From contig CAMIMA010000001.1 in the NCBI GenBank assembly GCA_946222675.1, positions 186,001-250,000 on the forward strand: a stretch of 64,000 bases of DNA. The letters run 5' to 3'. Below the pieces are notes generated by a model. It did no database searches, had not been told where the DNA came from, and saw only the letters and a list, made by a program, of their open reading frames with translations. Each line of letters opens with the position of its first letter. Position 1 is the first letter of the stretch. The stretch is from an uncultured Candidatus Saccharibacteria bacterium (GTDB lineage Bacteria > Patescibacteriota > Saccharimonadia > Saccharimonadales > Saccharimonadaceae). This document shows, in pieces, positions 60,163 through 64,000 of this stretch. The translations under genes were made by a program, and so were the position numbers.

Positions 60163-61041
60163 ATGAAATACGTGTTGGCCGTGTCGGGTGGGGTTGATTC
60201 AGTGGTACTGTTGGCGCGCGCGGCACAAGCTAAGTGGCGCGGGCAGCACTTACCGGATGCAGTTTGGCCGCGTGATTTTGTGGTGGCGCACTTTGACCAC
60301 GGAATTCGAGGCGAGGCGTCGCATAAAGATGCCCAGTTTGTAGCACGTTTAGCACAGCAATATGGGGTGCGCTTTTATTTAGCGATGGCAGATTTGACGC
60401 CGCAGACAAGCGAAGCAGAGGCTCGGGCTCGACGGTATCAGTTTCTACGATCGGTTTGTACTCAAGAACATGCCGAGCTGGTGACGGCGCACCACTTAAA
60501 CGACTTAGTTGAGACGATGGTCATCAACTTGATACGTGGTACGGGGTGGCGGGGAATTGCGCCACTGGGCGGGGCAGTGCGCCCCCTGCTCTCCTGCCCT
60601 AAATTTGAATTAATTTGCGAGGCACTGGAGCATGATTTGCTTTGGCATGAGGATCAGACTAATACTTCCCTGTACTATTTACGCAATCGTGTGCGTTACC
60701 GGTTAGCTGGTCTGGGTGTCGGCCAGCGTCAAGCTTGGCTAAAGCTTTATCGGCGGCAAGTTAAATTAAAGCAGGAGATTGAGCAGTTGGTGGCAGATTT
60801 AGTGCAACGTTCTGTGCGGCGCTATGATGATGAACTGGTGCTAAGGCGCTATGATTTAATTATGTGGTCGGACGTGGTGGCGTTGGAAGTGTTGCGGCAG
60901 ATAACGGCGGCGCAATTAACTCGTCCACAGCTGATGGAGCTACTGCAATTTGCGCGGACAGCGCAGCCTAGTAAGCGATATCAAGTTGGTAAAATTAGGG
61001 TGCGCGTGACTACTAAAGAATTGTATTTGGTGGTGCAGTAA
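60163..61041 (+). CDS. tilS: tRNA(Ile)-lysidine synthetase TilS
   Basis: Makes lysidine at C34 of tRNA-Ile(CAU) so it reads AUA. PP-loop VSGGVDSVVLL (~7-17), VAHFDHGIRGEAS (~45-57), TAHHLNDLVETMVINLIRGTGWRGIAPL (~107-134). 292 aa: the C-terminal TilS_C domain of the E. coli enzyme is absent, as in short versions. Its substrate tRNA is at 17332. Leaderless (TAAAAT 6 bases upstream). Confidence 0.95.
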   Translation: MKYVLAVSGGVDSVVLLARAAQAKWRGQHLPDAVWPRDFVVAHFDHGIRGEASHKDAQFVARLAQQYGVRFYLAMADLTPQTSEAEARARRYQFLRSVCTQEHAELVTAHHLNDLVETMVINLIRGTGWRGIAPLGGAVRPLLSCPKFELICEALEHDLLWHEDQTNTSLYYLRNRVRYRLAGLGVGQRQAWLKLYRRQVKLKQEIEQLVADLVQRSVRRYDDELVLRRYDLIMWSDVVALEVLRQITAAQLTRPQLMELLQFARTAQPSKRYQVGKIRVRVTTKELYLVVQ

Positions 61042-61067
61042 TTGGTGGTTTATGCTAATATAGAATT

Positions 61068-62975
61068 ATGGATTCTAATGGTAGAAAAATAAAGATAACC
61101 AAGCGGCCGCATCGTAATAATCGCGGCGGCGGGGTTGGCCGCTTCATTAAGACGATTATTTTTTGCTTGATTTTGGCGGCACTAATCGGGCTAGTGGCAA
61201 AGTCGCTTGGCGTTCGAAGTAGCGTAAAGGAGATGTCGTTTACTGACCTAGTGCGCAACGTCAACGATGGCAAAGTGGCAAAGATTAAAGAGCAGGGCGC
61301 AGAGCTTTCGGTGACTATGCGCGGCAAAGATGGCAAGCCGGAGGCAATGCCTAGCTTCTATTCGCGCATTCCGACTGGCGCTTCGGCATCTGAACAAGGT
61401 TTGGACATCAAGCGCGTGCAGTATGAAGTGAAGCCGGCCGACCATAGTGGTGATGTAATTTGGAACATTGCTATGCTTGTGGTGCCAACGCTGGTGGTAT
61501 TTGTCTTCTTTGTGTGGATGATGCGCCAAGCTGGGGCACAGAATAATAATTCAATTGGTTTTGGTAAGAGCCGCGCCAAACTTTACGAGAGCAGTAAGGC
61601 CGACACACGGTTTAGTTCAATTGCGGGCAATGAAAACGCCAAGCAAGATTTAACTGAGGTCGTAGACTTTTTGCGCCATCCAAGGAAGTTCCGCCAAGTT
61701 GGTGCGCGGATTCCAAAGGGTGTATTGCTAGTCGGCCCTCCAGGAACTGGTAAGACAATGCTAGCGCGCGCTGTAGCCGGTGAAGCAGGGGTGCCATTCT
61801 TCTCAATTTCTGGTTCAGAATTTGTGGAAATGTTTGTCGGTGTTGGTGCTTCGCGCGTGCGTGATTTGTTTGACAAGGCGAAGCGCAATGCCCCATGTAT
61901 TATCTTTATCGATGAAATCGATGCTGTTGGTCGTCGACGCGGTAGCGGTATGGGCGGTGGCCATGATGAACGCGAGCAGACCCTCAACCAGATATTGGTG
62001 GAGATGGATGGCTTTGATAAGGAGCAGAATGTAATTGTACTAGCAGCAACCAACCGTGTTGATGTACTAGACCCTGCCCTTCTCCGCCCTGGTCGGTTTG
62101 ACCGTCGGGTGAATATTACCTTGCCAGAACGGCGTGACCGCTTGGCTATTTTAAAGGTACATTTTAAGAATAAGCCAACCGAAGATGACGTTGACCTTGA
62201 TGCCTTGGCGGCTAAAACTACTGGTTCATCTGGTGCTGACTTGGCCAATATCGCAAATGAGGCAGCAATTCGAGCGGCGCGTGAGAACCGGAAGAAGATT
62301 AGCAACGCTGATGTTACCGAGGCATTTGAAAAGGTAGCGATTGGCCCAGAGCGCAAGAACCGCCCAATGTCGGAGAAAGACCGCATTATGACGGCCTATC
62401 ATGAAGGTGGCCATGCTCTGGTGGCGCAAGTATTGCCGGATAGCGACAATGTCCATAAGGTAACTATCATTCCGCGCGGCGGTACGGGCGGCGTGACGTG
62501 GACTTTGCCGGCCGAAGATCGACCTTATACTTCACTAGTAGAATATAAGGATAGCTTGGCGCGTGCTCTTGGCGGCCGTGTGGCAGAAAAGCTGATTTAT
62601 GGCGCTAACCATATCACTACTGGTGCTGGTTCTGATCTGAGAGCCGCAACTGGCATGGCGCGTGAGATGATTATCGAGCAAGGTATGGGAACAAAGTTGC
62701 GCGACCAAGTTTTCCATGAAGACGAAGGTGGTCTCATGATGGACCGCTTGGGCCGTGAGCGACCATATTCAGAGCGGACGGCGCAAGAGATTGACGATGA
62801 AGTGCGTGAGTTGATTGACGAAGCGGCACATCGCGCTGAGCTAGTGTTGACGGAAAATCGTGAGTACCTTGAGAAGATTAAGGATGCTCTATTGGAACAT
62901 GAGACTTTAGACGCCGACCAAGTGGCCGAGTTATTTAAGGGCGCAAAGTTACCAGACGCCGCTAAGTTGTATTAG
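61068..62975 (+). CDS. ftsH: ATP-dependent zinc metalloprotease FtsH
   Basis: Membrane AAA+ protease for quality control. Two N-terminal helices (~22-42 and ~130-150) flank an extracytoplasmic domain. Walker A VGPPGTGKT (~222-230), Walker B CIIFIDEIDAVG (~279-290), second region of homology LAATNRVDVLDPALLRPGRFDR, zinc motif YHEGGHALVAQ (~443-453, HEGGH instead of the usual HEAGH but still HExxH). 635 aa. Leaderless (TAATAT 6 bases upstream). Confidence 0.97.
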   Translation: MDSNGRKIKITKRPHRNNRGGGVGRFIKTIIFCLILAALIGLVAKSLGVRSSVKEMSFTDLVRNVNDGKVAKIKEQGAELSVTMRGKDGKPEAMPSFYSRIPTGASASEQGLDIKRVQYEVKPADHSGDVIWNIAMLVVPTLVVFVFFVWMMRQAGAQNNNSIGFGKSRAKLYESSKADTRFSSIAGNENAKQDLTEVVDFLRHPRKFRQVGARIPKGVLLVGPPGTGKTMLARAVAGEAGVPFFSISGSEFVEMFVGVGASRVRDLFDKAKRNAPCIIFIDEIDAVGRRRGSGMGGGHDEREQTLNQILVEMDGFDKEQNVIVLAATNRVDVLDPALLRPGRFDRRVNITLPERRDRLAILKVHFKNKPTEDDVDLDALAAKTTGSSGADLANIANEAAIRAARENRKKISNADVTEAFEKVAIGPERKNRPMSEKDRIMTAYHEGGHALVAQVLPDSDNVHKVTIIPRGGTGGVTWTLPAEDRPYTSLVEYKDSLARALGGRVAEKLIYGANHITTGAGSDLRAATGMAREMIIEQGMGTKLRDQVFHEDEGGLMMDRLGRERPYSERTAQEIDDEVRELIDEAAHRAELVLTENREYLEKIKDALLEHETLDADQVAELFKGAKLPDAAKLY

Positions 62976-62985
62976 GGGCTTAGTA

Positions 62986-64000
62986 GTGTTCAATCGATTG
63001 CGAGAGTTATTAAAGCGGCGAGCGACGGCGAGTTATGAGCGCCGGCGCAACCGTGCCCTCGTAGCGATTGCTAAATCGAATCAAAAAATGGGGGTGCGCT
63101 TGGCGGCGCTCCTCCTTTCGAGTTCAACGCTGATTTCGGCGTTGCTAGGTATTTATCGCGACCGCCTCTTAAACTCCATGTATCTTGATACCTATAAAGT
63201 GGGGATTGACGCCTACACGGTGGCTTTTAGTATTCCTGATTTTATGTATTTGATACTGGTGAGTGGCGCGCTGTCGGTGACCTTTATTCCGGTATTCAAC
63301 GCCCGCATGGCAAAGAACCAGCGCGAGAGTGCTTGGCAAATGAGCGCGTCGCTGATTAATTTTTTTGCTATTATGGCGCTGATTATTTCAGTGCTGATTA
63401 TGATTTTTGCGCCGTGGCTAGTGCGCTATGTAGTAGGGCCGGGGTTGTCGGAATCAGGACAGGTGCTGGCAACCAGTATGATGCGCGTGATTGCTATCAA
63501 CCCGTTTCTTTTCTCAATTGCGAGTGTGATTGGGTCGATGCAGCAGGCGGTGGGGCGATTTGTGTTTTACGCCGTGTCGCCGATTGTATATAACATTGGT
63601 ATTATTATTGGCGCGCTTTTCTTGACTGATGGCGTGACGATTTTTGGTCACCAGATATTTGGCGGTGGCATTATGGGCGTGGCAATCGGCGTGGTGATTG
63701 GTGCAGTGCTGCAACTGGTGATGGCGGTATTCGGTTTGGCAGGCCTAGGCTTTGATTACCAATTTAAGATTTTTTGGAAGAATCATGGCTTCCGTAAGGT
63801 GCTGTCGCTCCTGCCAACTCGTTCAGCCGACCAAGGTTTGGATTATGTGAGCGCGATGATTGATACGAACCTTGCGAGCCGCATGGTGGATGGTACGATT
63901 CGTGCCTATCAGCAGGCGGGTACACTGTATAACATGCCGATTAATTTGATTGGTGTGGCAATTTCAACTGCCGCCTTCCCGCAACTGAGTGATGATGCCG
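62986..64000 (+). CDS. murJ: Lipid II flippase MurJ, N-terminal part (cut by window edge)
   Basis: Begins at GTG 62986, 10 bases after ftsH, and runs open to the window end (338 codons). After a basic cytoplasmic start (ELLKRRATASYERRRNRALV) come at least seven hydrophobic helices. MurJ signatures include STLISALLGIYRDRLL, AYTVAFSIPDFMYLILVSGALSVTFIPVF, PTRSADQGLDYVSAMIDTNLASRM and LYNMPINLIGVAISTAAFPQLS. It flips the peptidoglycan precursor across the membrane. Confidence 0.92.
   Translation, partial: MFNRLRELLKRRATASYERRRNRALVAIAKSNQKMGVRLAALLLSSSTLISALLGIYRDRLLNSMYLDTYKVGIDAYTVAFSIPDFMYLILVSGALSVTFIPVFNARMAKNQRESAWQMSASLINFFAIMALIISVLIMIFAPWLVRYVVGPGLSESGQVLATSMMRVIAINPFLFSIASVIGSMQQAVGRFVFYAVSPIVYNIGIIIGALFLTDGVTIFGHQIFGGGIMGVAIGVVIGAVLQLVMAVFGLAGLGFDYQFKIFWKNHGFRKVLSLLPTRSADQGLDYVSAMIDTNLASRMVDGTIRAYQQAGTLYNMPINLIGVAISTAAFPQLSDDA

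Noticed and set aside
61583..62386. 267-aa minus-strand open frame inside ftsH
   Set aside because: Antisense shadow of the conserved AAA domain; Ser/Arg-rich composition and no start signals.

Overview
The window reads as a stretch of a small-genome member of the Candidate Phyla Radiation, most likely Candidatus Saccharibacteria (TM7). The support is indirect. Genes are very tightly packed, with frequent 1-4 base overlaps. Many start codons lie 5-8 bases after a TANAAT box, so their transcripts should be leaderless. RNase Y and RNase J are both present, as are LGFP-repeat, lamin-tail and LytR-CpsA-Psr surface proteins. The type IV pilus operon has no outer-membrane secretin gene. TGA is used as a stop (for example at 49657-49659 and 35752-35754), which argues against SR1/Gracilibacteria. 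There is no rRNA or marker phylogeny here to settle the taxon.

Layout. 1-13837: a surface-glycan region with an ABC polysaccharide exporter (permease end plus Wzt-like ATPase), an LGFP-repeat protein, UDP-galactopyranose mutase, a 1012-residue exported protein, a GT4 glycosyltransferase, an O-antigen ligase/polymerase-like protein, a polyprenyl-phosphate sugar transferase and an LCP glycan transferase. 13838-18400: tRNA-Pro, MscS channel, TrmB, small unknowns, tRNA-Ile2, an FtsB/DivIC-like protein and an orphan pseudopilin. 18398-29958: a PH-domain protein, ruvC-ruvA-ruvB, a lamin-tail protein, tsaE, a DHH-like pseudoenzyme, truB, recX-recA, a short tsaB and rny. 30120-37448: RNase J, FtsK, tRNA-Asp/Thr/Gly, and a membrane protein with a family 2 glycosyltransferase.

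37541-41851 is the highlight: a complete diversity-generating retroelement (DGR). A secreted protein with a formylglycine-generating-enzyme/C-type-lectin-like fold carries a 134-base variable repeat at its 3' end. It is followed by an Avd-like gene and a reverse transcriptase. A 134-base template repeat lies beyond them on the opposite strand with its own plausible promoter. By hand count, 18 of 20 template/variable differences fall on template adenines. The target gene also has a run of nine G in its signal-peptide region, a possible phase-variation switch.

41870-46883: holA, rpsT, rpsF-ssb-rpsR, efp, tlyA, ychF. 46949-59507: a type IV pilus operon (pilM, N, O, a small membrane protein, pilB, pilT, pilC, major pilin, pilD and four minor pilin-like genes). 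59508-64000: initiator and elongator tRNA-Met, a small unknown, tilS, ftsH and the start of murJ.

Together the window encodes core maintenance functions (recombination, tRNA modification, RNA decay, cell division) interleaved with a large cell-surface programme of glycan export and anchoring, pili, repeat-bearing exported proteins and a hypervariable DGR-diversified surface protein. This would suit an organism that must recognise and hold on to partner cells.
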